A model generated the notes under the pieces. It ran no database searches. It saw only the letters and a list, made by a program, of their open reading frames with translations, and was not told the DNA's origin. This document shows positions 25,132 to 32,976 of a DNA stretch of 48,124 bases, one piece after another. The position numbers and the translations under genes are program-made. Positions within the stretch are counted from its first letter, which is position 1. Every line of letters starts with the position of its first letter. Origin of the DNA: an uncultured Ruminococcus sp. (GTDB lineage Bacteria; Bacillota; Clostridia; Lachnospirales; Lachnospiraceae); NCBI GenBank assembly GCA_900066355.1, contig FMEL01000013.1, positions 1 through 48,124 on the forward strand. Reading direction: 5' to 3'.

Positions 25132-26304
25132 TTAGCGGTTATTTACTTTTTCCATAAGTTCCATGATCTTTTCGTTGCTGGAACGAACCTTTTCCACGGA
25201 AACATCATGATTGATGATGTCAATAATACTTGCAAGGTATTTGCTCATATTTGCTTCAATGTAGTAAGGTTTTGTCAGAAGCTCCGGCAGACGGTAGTTG
25301 AGGTTGGTAGTAATGACTTTGTCAATCCAGCCCTTTTCATAGTACTCATCAAATTTGTCGAGACCATCTGTGAACAGGCCGTATGTGGTGCAGATGAATA
25401 CACGTTTTGCGTGGCGCTCTTTGATTTGTTTTGCAACATCCAACATACTTTCACCGGAAGAAATCATATCGTCGATGATGACAACATCTTTGCCTTCTAC
25501 GGAATCACCAAGGAATTCGTGTGCAACGATCGGGTTTTTACCATTAATAACGGTAGAGTAGTCACGACGTTTGTAGAACATACCCATGTCTACGCCGAGG
25601 ATGTTGGAGAAGTACACGGCTCTTGACATAGCGCCTTCATCCGGGCTGATGATCATCAGATGATCATTGTCCAGTCTGAAATCGTTGACTTCTTTTACCA
25701 GGGCTTTCAGGAACTGATAAGTCGGGAAAAAGTTATCAAAGCCGTCCAGAGGAATTGCATTCTGAACACGTGGGTCATGTGCATCAAAGGTAATGAAGTT
25801 GGAGACACCCATATCTCTTAATTCCTGAAGCATCAGTGCACAGTCAAGAGACTCTCTCTTGGTACGACGGTGCTGACGGCCTTCGTAAAGGAATGGCATG
25901 ATGACATTGATTCTGTGTGCTTTACCGGTAGCAGCAGAAATGATGCGTTTCAGATCCTGATAATGGTTATCCGGAGACATATGGTTCTCATGACCGCAGA
26001 CTTTATAAGTAAGGCTGTAGTTTGTGATATCAACCATGATAAAAAGATCCGTACCACGAACAGATTCTTTGATGTATCCTTTACCTTCACCTGTACCGAA
26101 ACGGATGATCTCGGAATCAACCAGGAAAGAAGGAAGGCTGTAACCCTGTGGAATTGTACTTGGCTTTTTCTTTGCTGCAAGTTCTTTACGGAATTTTACA
26201 AGTTTCTTGTCAACCTCCTTCGCCAGATCCTGACATCCTGCAAGTGCTACGATACGAATCGGAGCAGTTGGAGTTGATTTTTCAAGTAACTCTATATTTG
26301 GCAT
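25132..26304 (-). CDS. prs: Ribose-phosphate pyrophosphokinase (PRPP synthetase), long form
   Basis: Prs makes 5-phosphoribosyl diphosphate from ribose 5-phosphate and ATP, the precursor for nucleotides, His and Trp. The 390-aa protein is longer than classical Prs (about 315 aa). It has FVDSEIIRFGTGEGKGYIKESVRGTD-like N-terminal elements, the FLYEGRQHRRTKRESL flexible region, FDAHDPRVQNAIP near the metal site, SPDEGAMSRA, YKRRDYS (catalytic Lys-Arg) and the PRPP loop VVIIDDMISSGESM in place of the usual DDMIDTGGT. The start ATG 26304 is preceded by AGGAGG; the longer frame to 26376 has no ribosome site. It is monocistronic with its own promoter. Confidence 0.93.
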   Translation of the reverse strand: MPNIELLEKSTPTAPIRIVALAGCQDLAKEVDKKLVKFRKELAAKKKPSTIPQGYSLPSFLVDSEIIRFGTGEGKGYIKESVRGTDLFIMVDITNYSLTYKVCGHENHMSPDNHYQDLKRIISAATGKAHRINVIMPFLYEGRQHRRTKRESLDCALMLQELRDMGVSNFITFDAHDPRVQNAIPLDGFDNFFPTYQFLKALVKEVNDFRLDNDHLMIISPDEGAMSRAVYFSNILGVDMGMFYKRRDYSTVINGKNPIVAHEFLGDSVEGKDVVIIDDMISSGESMLDVAKQIKERHAKRVFICTTYGLFTDGLDKFDEYYEKGWIDKVITTNLNYRLPELLTKPYYIEANMSKYLASIIDIINHDVSVEKVRSSNEKIMELMEKVNNR

Positions 26305-26347
26305 AATATTCCTCCTAGGTGTAGTTTTCAAACTGAGTCCTAATACA

Positions 26348-26376
26348 TTTATAACATTTGCCCTAAATCCAGTCAA
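26348..26376 (-). promoter_or_regulatory. Sigma-A promoter of prs
   Basis: On the minus strand, TTGACT (26371-26376) and TATAAA (26348-26353) are separated by 17 bp. It is back to back with the promoter of the next plus-strand operon. Confidence 0.8.
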
Positions 26377-26384
26377 GGAATTTA

Positions 26385-26413
26385 TTGATTTTTACTTGTG
26401 AAATTGTTATAGT
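26385..26413 (+). promoter_or_regulatory. Sigma-A promoter of the DUF512-der-plsY-gpsA operon
   Basis: TTGATT (26385-26390) and TATAGT (26408-26413) are separated by 17 bp. The leader is about 87 nt long. Confidence 0.75.
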
Positions 26414-26506
26414 AGTACTATCTGGGGTAATATGTCCATTGGGATATTAAAATCAAATTCTCATATGACGCAGCCCAGATATGGTCATAAATCAGAAAGG
26501 AATTCT

Positions 26507-27889
26507 ATGAAAAAAAAGAAACATGTGATTTCCAGCGTTCTTCCGGGCAGTATTGGTGAAGAACTGGAACTGGAACCGGGAGATGTGTTGGTGGAGATCA
26601 ATCACCAGCCGGTAGAAGATGTGTTTGATTACCGTTATCTCCTGAATGATGAATATATAGAGCTTTTGATAGAGAAAGCAAATGGCGAGTTCTGGGAACT
26701 CGAAGTTGAAAAGGATTACGACGAAGATCTTGGAATCGAATTTGAGAATGGTCTGATGGATGATTACCGTTCCTGCAGCAATCACTGTATGTTCTGCTTT
26801 ATCGATCAGATGCCGCCGGGTATGAGAGAGACCCTGTATTTTAAAGATGATGATTCCAGGCTCTCTTTTTTGCAGGGGAACTATGTGACACTGACGAACA
26901 TGAGTCAGGAAGATATAGATCGTGTGATCAAATACCATCTTTCACCGATCAATGTATCTTTTCAGGCGATGAACCCGAAGCTTCGGTGCAAAATGCTGCA
27001 CAACCGTTTTGCAGGAGATGCATTAAAAAAAGTGGATCAGCTTTATGAGGCAGGGATTACAATGAATGGGCAGATTGTTCTCTGCAAAGGTGTCAATGAT
27101 GGAGAAGAGCTGGAATACAGCTTGCAGGAAATGGCGAAATATGCACCGGTTCTTCAGAGTGTGTCCGTTGTTCCGGTCGGTCTGACGAAATTCCGTGACG
27201 GACTTTATCCGCTGGAGTCATTTACAAAAGAAGATGCAAAAGCAGTTTTGGAGCAGATACACCGCTGGCAGAAGATTATGTACGAAAAACATGGAATCCA
27301 CTTTATCCATGCGTCAGATGAATGGTACATTCTTGCAGGGGAGAAACTTCCGGAAGAAGGACGCTATGATGGTTATCTGCAGCTCGAAAACGGAGTTGGC
27401 ATGCTCCGGCTTCTGGATACTGAGGTACGCGAAGCCGTTGCCAATAGAGATGGCGATGACAGGTCATATCATGTTACCGTTGCGACAGGCAGACTAGCAG
27501 CACCCTATATAGAGAAATGTATGGAAACCATTCGAGAAAAATATCCGAAGATCACGTTTGAGGTGATCGCCATCAAGAATAATTTTTTTGGCGAAAAAAT
27601 CACGGTGTCCGGACTTATTACCGGACAGGATCTGACAGAACAGCTTTCCGACAGAAAGCTTGGAGACAGACTTCTGATTCCGTGTAATATGCTGAGGAGT
27701 GGGGAAAATGTTTTTCTCGATGACATTACAGTAACTGAACTTTCCGAGAAACTTGGAAGAGAGATTATCGTTGTAGATCCGGCAGGGGCTGACCTTGTAT
27801 CAGCAGTGCTGGATTCGACAGAAAATAAAAAACAGATAAGGAGACAAATGTATGAGCAAACCGGTAGTGGCAATAGTGGGCAGGCCTAA
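26507..27889 (+). CDS. DUF512 / PDZ-radical SAM family protein
   Basis: A 460-aa protein with an N-terminal PDZ-like domain (about residues 8-60, SVLPGSIGEELELEPGDVL). A radical-SAM-type cluster motif C90-x3-C94-x2-C97 follows (SCSNHCMFCF), then the DUF512 domain in the C-terminal half (VTVATGRLAAPYIEK...FFGEKITVSGLITGQDL). The product and reaction are unknown; the family is widely found just upstream of der in Firmicutes, as here, hinting at a role in translation or ribosome maintenance. I chose ATG 26507 behind AAAGG over a frame opening at 26432. Its last 38 bases overlap the start of der. Confidence 0.88.
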   Translation: MKKKKHVISSVLPGSIGEELELEPGDVLVEINHQPVEDVFDYRYLLNDEYIELLIEKANGEFWELEVEKDYDEDLGIEFENGLMDDYRSCSNHCMFCFIDQMPPGMRETLYFKDDDSRLSFLQGNYVTLTNMSQEDIDRVIKYHLSPINVSFQAMNPKLRCKMLHNRFAGDALKKVDQLYEAGITMNGQIVLCKGVNDGEELEYSLQEMAKYAPVLQSVSVVPVGLTKFRDGLYPLESFTKEDAKAVLEQIHRWQKIMYEKHGIHFIHASDEWYILAGEKLPEEGRYDGYLQLENGVGMLRLLDTEVREAVANRDGDDRSYHVTVATGRLAAPYIEKCMETIREKYPKITFEVIAIKNNFFGEKITVSGLITGQDLTEQLSDRKLGDRLLIPCNMLRSGENVFLDDITVTELSEKLGREIIVVDPAGADLVSAVLDSTENKKQIRRQMYEQTGSGNSGQA

Positions 27890-29177
27890 TGTAGGCAAAT
27901 CCACGTTATTTAATGCGCTGGCAGGCGAAATGATATCAATTGTAAAAGATACCCCGGGTGTTACCCGAGACAGGATTTATGCAGATGTGACGTGGCTGGA
28001 CAAGTCATTTACGCTGATTGATACAGGCGGTATCGAACCTGACAGTGGAGATATCATCTTATCACAGATGAGAGAACAGGCGCAGATTGCGATTGATACA
28101 GCAGACGTGATCGTGTTTATTACAGATGTACAGCAGGGACTTGTGGATTCTGATGCAAAAGTAGCGGATATGCTGCGCAGAAGCCAGAAACCGGTTGTTC
28201 TGGTCGTAAATAAAGTAGACAGTGTCCAGAAATACATGATGGATGTCTATGAGTTTTATAATCTGGGAATCGGAGAACCGATTGCAATTTCCGCAGCAAA
28301 CCGTACCGGTATTGGTGATATGCTGGATGAAATCGTAAAGGAATTCCCGGAAGATGCAGACACAGATGAAGATGATGATATTCCGAAGATTGCAGTCGTC
28401 GGAAAACCAAACGTAGGTAAATCTTCCCTGATCAACAAGCTTCTCGGTGAGGATCGCGTGATTGTTTCTGACATTGCCGGAACGACCAGAGATGCCGTCG
28501 ATGCAAAAGTTAAATGGAAAGACAGAGAATATATCTTTATTGATACGGCAGGGCTTCGCCGTAAAGGCAAAATCAAAGAAGAACTGGAACGTTACAGTGT
28601 AATCCGTACAGTTACTGCAGTAGAGCGTGCAGATGTGGTCGTTGTTGTGATTGATGCAACGGAAGGTGTGACCGAGCAGGATGCAAAGATTGCCGGTATT
28701 GCACATGAACGTGGCAAGGGCGTTGTGATTGCGGTTAACAAATGGGATGCAGTCGAAAAAGATGACAAGACTATTTACAAGCATACAAACCGTATCCGTG
28801 AAGTACTTGCATACATGCCGTATGCAGAACTGGTATTTATATCTGCGAAATCAGGTCAGCGTCTGCCGAGACTGTTTGAAACAATTGATGCCGTTATCGA
28901 GAACCAGACTTTACGTATTCAGACAGGTGTCCTGAATGAAATCCTTTCCGAGGCAGTTGCAATGCAGCAGCCGCCGTCAGACAGAGGAAAACGTCTGAAA
29001 ATCTTTTATATGACGCAGGTGGGGGTAAAACCACCGACATTTGTTATTTTTGTCAATGACAAAGAACTGATGCATTTTTCTTATACCAGATACATTGAAA
29101 ACAAAGTAAGAGATGCGTTTGGTTTCCGGGGAACTTCCCTGAAATTTATTATCCGTGAACGCGGGGAAAAGAGCTGA
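27852..29177 (+). CDS. der: Ribosome biogenesis GTPase Der (EngA)
   Basis: Der has two tandem GTPase domains and a C-terminal KH-like domain and helps 50S subunit maturation. The 441-aa protein shows G1 GRPNVGKST (residues 10-18), DTGG and NKVD in the first domain. In the second it shows GKPNVGKSS near 182-190, DTAGLRRKGK and NKWD, and it ends with the KH-like segment (about 350-441). AGGAG (27839-27843) supports the start, which lies within the coding sequence of the DUF512 gene, a 38-bp overlap. plsY begins 5 bp after its stop. Confidence 0.97.
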   Translation: MSKPVVAIVGRPNVGKSTLFNALAGEMISIVKDTPGVTRDRIYADVTWLDKSFTLIDTGGIEPDSGDIILSQMREQAQIAIDTADVIVFITDVQQGLVDSDAKVADMLRRSQKPVVLVVNKVDSVQKYMMDVYEFYNLGIGEPIAISAANRTGIGDMLDEIVKEFPEDADTDEDDDIPKIAVVGKPNVGKSSLINKLLGEDRVIVSDIAGTTRDAVDAKVKWKDREYIFIDTAGLRRKGKIKEELERYSVIRTVTAVERADVVVVVIDATEGVTEQDAKIAGIAHERGKGVVIAVNKWDAVEKDDKTIYKHTNRIREVLAYMPYAELVFISAKSGQRLPRLFETIDAVIENQTLRIQTGVLNEILSEAVAMQQPPSDRGKRLKIFYMTQVGVKPPTFVIFVNDKELMHFSYTRYIENKVRDAFGFRGTSLKFIIRERGEKS

Positions 29178-29182
29178 GTAAA

Positions 29183-29839
29183 ATGACAGAACGTTTGATT
29201 AGTATTCTGATCGGTTATGTGTTTGGACTTTTTCAGACATCCTATATCATTGGGAAAATGCATAAAACCGACATTCGGGAGCACGGAAGCGGCAACGCCG
29301 GAACAACGAATGCACTGCGTACCTTTGGCAAGAAAGCCGGCGCAATAACTTTGCTTGGCGATTGCCTGAAATGTGTACTTGCAATTATGGTGGTCAGACT
29401 GATTTTTGCGGGCAGGGAGACAGAGATGATGCCGTTGCTCTGCATTTATGCTGCTGCAGGATGTATTCTCGGACATAATTTCCCAATCACTCTTGGATTC
29501 AGAGGCGGAAAGGGAATTGCAGCGTCTGTTGGATTCCTGATTGCATTTGACTGGAGAATGTTTGTGATATGTGCAGTGGTATTTTTTGCACTCTTCTTTA
29601 CGACGCACTATGTTTCTTTGTGCTCGCTGACATCTTATCTGACGGCGCTGATTGCGATGATTGTAATTGGAGAGACCGGTGGATATGGTATGGACAGAAT
29701 GCATACGACGGAAATGTACCTTGTGATGGCTGCGCTGACTGTACTGGCATTCTGGCGTCACAGAGCAAATATTGTACGATTATCAAAAGGAACAGAAAGC
29801 AAGGTCTTTCTGAGCAAATCAAAAACAAAGAAAGGTTAA
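29183..29839 (+). CDS. plsY: Glycerol-3-phosphate acyltransferase PlsY
   Basis: PlsY transfers an acyl group from acyl phosphate to glycerol 3-phosphate, the first step of phospholipid synthesis, in the membrane. The 218-aa protein has about five membrane segments. It shows the three family motifs: SYIIGK near residues 20-25 followed by REHGSGNAGTTNALR near 32-46, GHNFPITLGFRGGKGIAAS near 97-115, and the C-terminal FWRHRANIVRL near 191-201. It lies between der and gpsA, and GpsA makes its substrate, so the grouping makes metabolic sense. Confidence 0.95.
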   Translation: MTERLISILIGYVFGLFQTSYIIGKMHKTDIREHGSGNAGTTNALRTFGKKAGAITLLGDCLKCVLAIMVVRLIFAGRETEMMPLLCIYAAAGCILGHNFPITLGFRGGKGIAASVGFLIAFDWRMFVICAVVFFALFFTTHYVSLCSLTSYLTALIAMIVIGETGGYGMDRMHTTEMYLVMAALTVLAFWRHRANIVRLSKGTESKVFLSKSKTKKG

Positions 29840-29851
29840 ATGGTGGGGCAA

Positions 29852-30859
29852 ATGGCAAAAGTAAATGTACTGGGAGCTGGAAGCTGGGGAACGGCCCTTT
29901 CACTGCTCCTGCACAAAAACGGACATCAGGTAAAACTGTGGTCGGCACTTGAAAATGAAGTAAAGATGCTGAACGAAAAACGTGAACATGAATCAAAACT
30001 TCCGGGAGTACGAATTCCGGAAGAAGTGGAAATTACGACAGATCTTGAGGGATGTCTGCGGGATGTTGATGTAGCAGTTCTTGCCGTGCCGTCCCCTTTT
30101 ACCAGAAGTACGGCAAAACAGATGGCTCCGTTTGTCAAAGAAGGCCAGATTATTGTTAATGTAGCAAAAGGTGTTGAAGAAGACACATTGATGACACTGA
30201 GCGATATTATCAGTGAAGAGATTCCGGCAGCGAATGTCTGCGTTCTTTCCGGTCCGAGCCATGCAGAAGAGGTGGGCAGAGGTCTTCCGACAACTTGTGT
30301 GGTCAGTGCTGCAAAAAGAGAAACGGCAGAATATCTTCAGGGAATTTTTATGAGTCCGGTATTTCGTGTGTATACGACCCCGGATATCCTCGGGGTAGAA
30401 CTTGGCGGAGCACTGAAAAATGTCATTGCACTTGCGGCAGGCACCGCAGATGGCCTTGGATACGGAGACAATACAAAGGCGGCTCTGATTACGCGTGGAA
30501 TCGCAGAGATTGCCCGTCTTGGTACAAAAATGGGAGCAAGCCAGGAGACTTTCTATGGCCTTTCCGGTATGGGGGATCTGATCGTAACATGTGCAAGTGT
30601 ACACAGCCGTAATCGTAAAGCCGGATATCTTATGGGCAAAGGTTATACTATGCAGCAGGCGATGGATGAAGTAAAGATGGTAGTAGAAGGTGTATATTCC
30701 GCAAAAGCTGCAAGGAGCCTTGCAGAAAAATATGATGTGGATATGCCGATCATCATGGAAGTAAATAAAGTATTATTTGAGGACAAGCCGGCTGCAGATG
30801 CAGTACGCGATCTGATGATCCGCGATAAAAAAGTGGAAACACCGATGCTTCCGTGGTAA
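29852..30859 (+). CDS. gpsA: Glycerol-3-phosphate dehydrogenase [NAD(P)+]
   Basis: GpsA reduces dihydroxyacetone phosphate to sn-glycerol 3-phosphate for phospholipid synthesis. The 335-aa protein begins with the NAD(P)-binding motif VNVLGAGSWGTALS (GxGxxG). It has the catalytic lysine region LGGALKNVIALAAGTADGLGYGDNTKAALITRG near 190-222 and the C-terminal MGDLIVTCAS and SRNRKAGY motifs. The conserved start is MAKVNVLGAG at 29852; an ATG at 29840 is also in frame and directly abuts the plsY stop, so four more residues are possible. Confidence 0.94.
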   Translation: MAKVNVLGAGSWGTALSLLLHKNGHQVKLWSALENEVKMLNEKREHESKLPGVRIPEEVEITTDLEGCLRDVDVAVLAVPSPFTRSTAKQMAPFVKEGQIIVNVAKGVEEDTLMTLSDIISEEIPAANVCVLSGPSHAEEVGRGLPTTCVVSAAKRETAEYLQGIFMSPVFRVYTTPDILGVELGGALKNVIALAAGTADGLGYGDNTKAALITRGIAEIARLGTKMGASQETFYGLSGMGDLIVTCASVHSRNRKAGYLMGKGYTMQQAMDEVKMVVEGVYSAKAARSLAEKYDVDMPIIMEVNKVLFEDKPAADAVRDLMIRDKKVETPMLPW

Positions 30860-30960
30860 TATTCTTAGACATTACCGGAAGGAAAGCCGGGCAAAAAATA
30901 TCACAGGAGAAGCAATATTCGAAACGAAAAATAACGACTAAGAGAAGTACACATAAAAGA

Positions 30961-30994
30961 AACCGGCTGATCACTGACCAGTCGGTTTTATTTT
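30961..30994. terminator. Terminator between gpsA and the convergent reductase
   Basis: AACCGGCTG (30961-30969) pairs with CAGTCGGTT (30979-30987) with one mismatch, followed by TTTATTTTG. An A-rich left flank suggests it can work in both directions. The stretch 30860-30960 shows nothing else. Confidence 0.85.
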
Positions 30995-31038
30995 GCTGCA
31001 TAAATGTGTGGATGCAGTTCTGAATTCTCAAATAAAAA

Positions 31039-31866
31039 TTAAAAAACAATATCCCTGAGATCTTCCGGGATGGAAGCACTGTGATAATTCTGATTCAGTG
31101 TATCAAGAAGATCCATATCTTCCTGGTCAATAGTGAAATCAAAAATTCTGGCATTAGAAGCAATGCGTTCCGGGTGTGTGGACTTTGGTATTACGGAAAT
31201 TCCCTTCTGGATTGCCCAGCGAAGTCCGACCTGCGCCGGCGTATGTGCGTATTTGGTGCCGAGAACACAAAGAATATCATTGTCAAGATAAGCACCTCGC
31301 GCCAGAGGGGCATAGGCCTGTACCTGAATTCCGTTTGACTGACAGTATTCGATCAGTTCTTTCGGGTAGCAGAGAGGGTGGCATTCAATTTGGTTAACAG
31401 CAGGCACAATACCGGAAACTCTGCGAAGCTCTTCAAGGTGGCGAATTTCGAAATTGCTGACTCCGATAGAAAGAGCACGACCGGATTCAAGGATTTTTTC
31501 CATGTCCTTCCATGTGTTTAAGAAACAGCCGGGAACCGGCCAGTGAATCAGGTAGAGATCAATGTAATCCAGGCTGAGACGGTCAAGGCTTCGCTGCAGA
31601 GAACCTTCTACATCACCAAGCCGCTGTGCATTATTCCAAATCTTTGTGGTAACAAAAAGATCTTTGCGGGGAATACCGCATTTTGCAAGTGCATGTCCGA
31701 CGAACTCTTCGTTTTTATAAGCAGATGCCGTATCAAACAGGCGGTAACCGTTCTGGACAGCAGCGGTAATTGCTGTTTCTGCCTCGGCATCGTCAGTAAT
31801 CTTATATAATCCCAGACCAAGCAATGGCATGGTGCAATCATTGTTTAAAAATACGGAAGTGGTCAA
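31039..31866 (-). CDS. Aldo/keto reductase
   Basis: A 275-aa NADPH-dependent aldo/keto reductase of the 2,5-diketo-gluconate reductase-like group. The catalytic tetrad is present: D45 and Y50 (DTASAYKNE), K75 (TTKIW) and H108 (LIHWP). The cofactor-binding VIPKSTHPERI motif lies near 233-243. The physiological substrate cannot be told from sequence. The start is a TTG at 31866, with AAGGAGG seven bases upstream; no ATG fits as well. It is transcribed away from the acetogenesis cluster. Confidence 0.92.
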   Translation of the reverse strand: MTTSVFLNNDCTMPLLGLGLYKITDDAEAETAITAAVQNGYRLFDTASAYKNEEFVGHALAKCGIPRKDLFVTTKIWNNAQRLGDVEGSLQRSLDRLSLDYIDLYLIHWPVPGCFLNTWKDMEKILESGRALSIGVSNFEIRHLEELRRVSGIVPAVNQIECHPLCYPKELIEYCQSNGIQVQAYAPLARGAYLDNDILCVLGTKYAHTPAQVGLRWAIQKGISVIPKSTHPERIASNARIFDFTIDQEDMDLLDTLNQNYHSASIPEDLRDIVF

Positions 31867-31975
31867 AATGATTCCTCCTTGTTAGCAAAATCCATAATCT
31901 TTGTTTATTATAACATGAAATTGTGAAAGAAGAACATCAAATATGTTAAAAAATTAATACAAGTGGGAAAGAAAA

Positions 31976-32031
31976 ACACAAATAACTTGTCGTTATTAAT
32001 TTGACAAGGGTGTTATTTGTGTAACAAATAA
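31976..32031. promoter_or_regulatory. Cluster of inverted ACAAATAA elements, possible operator
   Basis: ACAAATAA occurs at 31978-31985 and 32024-32031, and its complement TTATTTGT at 32013-32020. The last two form a perfect palindrome with a 3-bp spacer (TTATTTGTgtaACAAATAA), while the first and second make a larger hairpin (ACACAAATAAC 31976-31986 with its complement at 32010-32020). A TTGACA box lies at 32001-32006 between them. The cluster sits between the reductase and the acetogenesis cluster and could bind a repressor of either. The rest of 31880-32110 is AT-rich and has no gene. Confidence 0.45.
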
Positions 32032-32110
32032 AAAACATACCGATTTAAAAAAATGTAAAAAAAAGTGAGTGAACGACAACTGCTTTTGTCTATTTTTTCT
32101 TATTATATCC

Positions 32111-32139
32111 TTGATAAACCGAAATAAAAGATGTATAAT
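32111..32139 (+). promoter_or_regulatory. Sigma-A promoter at the head of the acetogenesis cluster
   Basis: TTGATA (32111-32116) and TATAAT (32134-32139) are separated by 17 bp. The roughly 75-nt leader folds into two small hairpins, CGCCTG/CAGGCG (about 32171-32186) and TCCGG/CCGGA (about 32189-32206), just before the ribosome site AAAGGAG. Confidence 0.85.
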
Positions 32140-32219
32140 GAATTATATTGATAAATTCTTGTCATAAGTGCGCCTGTTTACAGGCGTTCCGGAGGTAGAA
32201 CCGGAGAAAGGAGCACGAT

Positions 32220-32621
32220 ATGCATCTTATTAAAGATGAGAACGGAAATCTCGTTCAGCACGGACATGAACATACACCGGAGCATTCTCATGAACATACT
32301 CATGCGGACGGTGTGACACATACACATTCCCATGTACATGGTGATGGAGAACATGCACATTCTCATGGTGACTGTGGAAGTACAGATCATTGTGGATCCT
32401 GCGAGGGTGGTGACTGCAAGAAAGAAACCGTTGCACTGCTGACATATATGCTTCAGCATAACGAACATCACGCAGCGGAACTTGATCAGATGGCAGATAA
32501 CCTTGAGAAAATGGGACTGAGCAGCTCTGCTAAGACAATTAAAGAAGCTGTGGCTGATTTCCAGAAAGGCAACATGCGTCTGGGCCTTGCGCTGACTTTA
32601 GTTAAAGAAGAGATGAAATAA
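32220..32621 (+). CDS. Histidine-rich putative nickel-binding protein (CooJ-like role)
   Basis: A 133-aa protein with two halves. Residues 14-57 are extraordinarily rich in histidine: 15 His, mostly as alternating HxH runs such as HSHEHTH. Four cysteines follow (C52, C58, C61, C66). Residues 69-133 form a helical domain with no known motif (TVALLTYMLQHNEHHAAELDQ). The His/Cys region must bind transition metal; nickel is inferred from the position, first in an operon of nickel enzymes and next to CooT. R. rubrum CooJ is a His-rich nickel protein serving CODH, but has its His tail at the C-terminus, so this is an analogue rather than a proven relative. The start follows AAAGGAG. Confidence 0.75.
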   Translation: MHLIKDENGNLVQHGHEHTPEHSHEHTHADGVTHTHSHVHGDGEHAHSHGDCGSTDHCGSCEGGDCKKETVALLTYMLQHNEHHAAELDQMADNLEKMGLSSSAKTIKEAVADFQKGNMRLGLALTLVKEEMK

Positions 32622-32722
32622 ATCAGCGGATTTCGAAGGTTCACAGGAATGCGAAAATTATTAAATAATGAAGCAATTCGTAAGTATAAAGAAAGACAGT
32701 GACATAGTTAGGAGGCAGAAAT

Positions 32723-32905
32723 ATGTGTCTTGCAACAGTATATAAAGAAAGTGACGATTCTGTAATCTTCAAAAATGTAGCCAGAATCGATGTAGACGGT
32801 AACAAACTTGTGCTCAGAGATATCATGGGTGATGAAAGAGTTGTAGAAGGTCGTATCCTTATGGTGGATCTGGCCAACAGCATTGTAAAACTTGCCTGTG
32901 AATAA
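32723..32905 (+). CDS. cooT: CooT family nickel-binding protein
   Basis: A 60-aa protein matching the CooT family: it begins MCLATVYKES and continues as a small beta-rich domain. Purified CooT from R. rubrum binds nickel as a dimer, with Cys2 as the key ligand, and that cysteine is present here. It probably helps deliver nickel to CODH/ACS. The start follows GGAGG. The gap from the His-rich gene (32622-32722) holds only a 17-codon frame without support. Confidence 0.9.
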   Translation: MCLATVYKESDDSVIFKNVARIDVDGNKLVLRDIMGDERVVEGRILMVDLANSIVKLACE

Positions 32906-32976
32906 ATCTTAGTCAGATCTTAAGGGTGATAACGAAAACCCATTAGATAAAAAACATATATGTGGAGGTATGTATT

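Noticed and set aside
31976..32020. Intrinsic terminator between the reductase and the acetogenesis cluster
   Set aside because: The hairpin arms are AT-rich and no T-run follows; the repeated 8-mer fits an operator better.
32649..32702. 17-codon frame between the His-rich gene and cooT
   Set aside because: It has no ribosome site and is too short to judge; treated as spacer.
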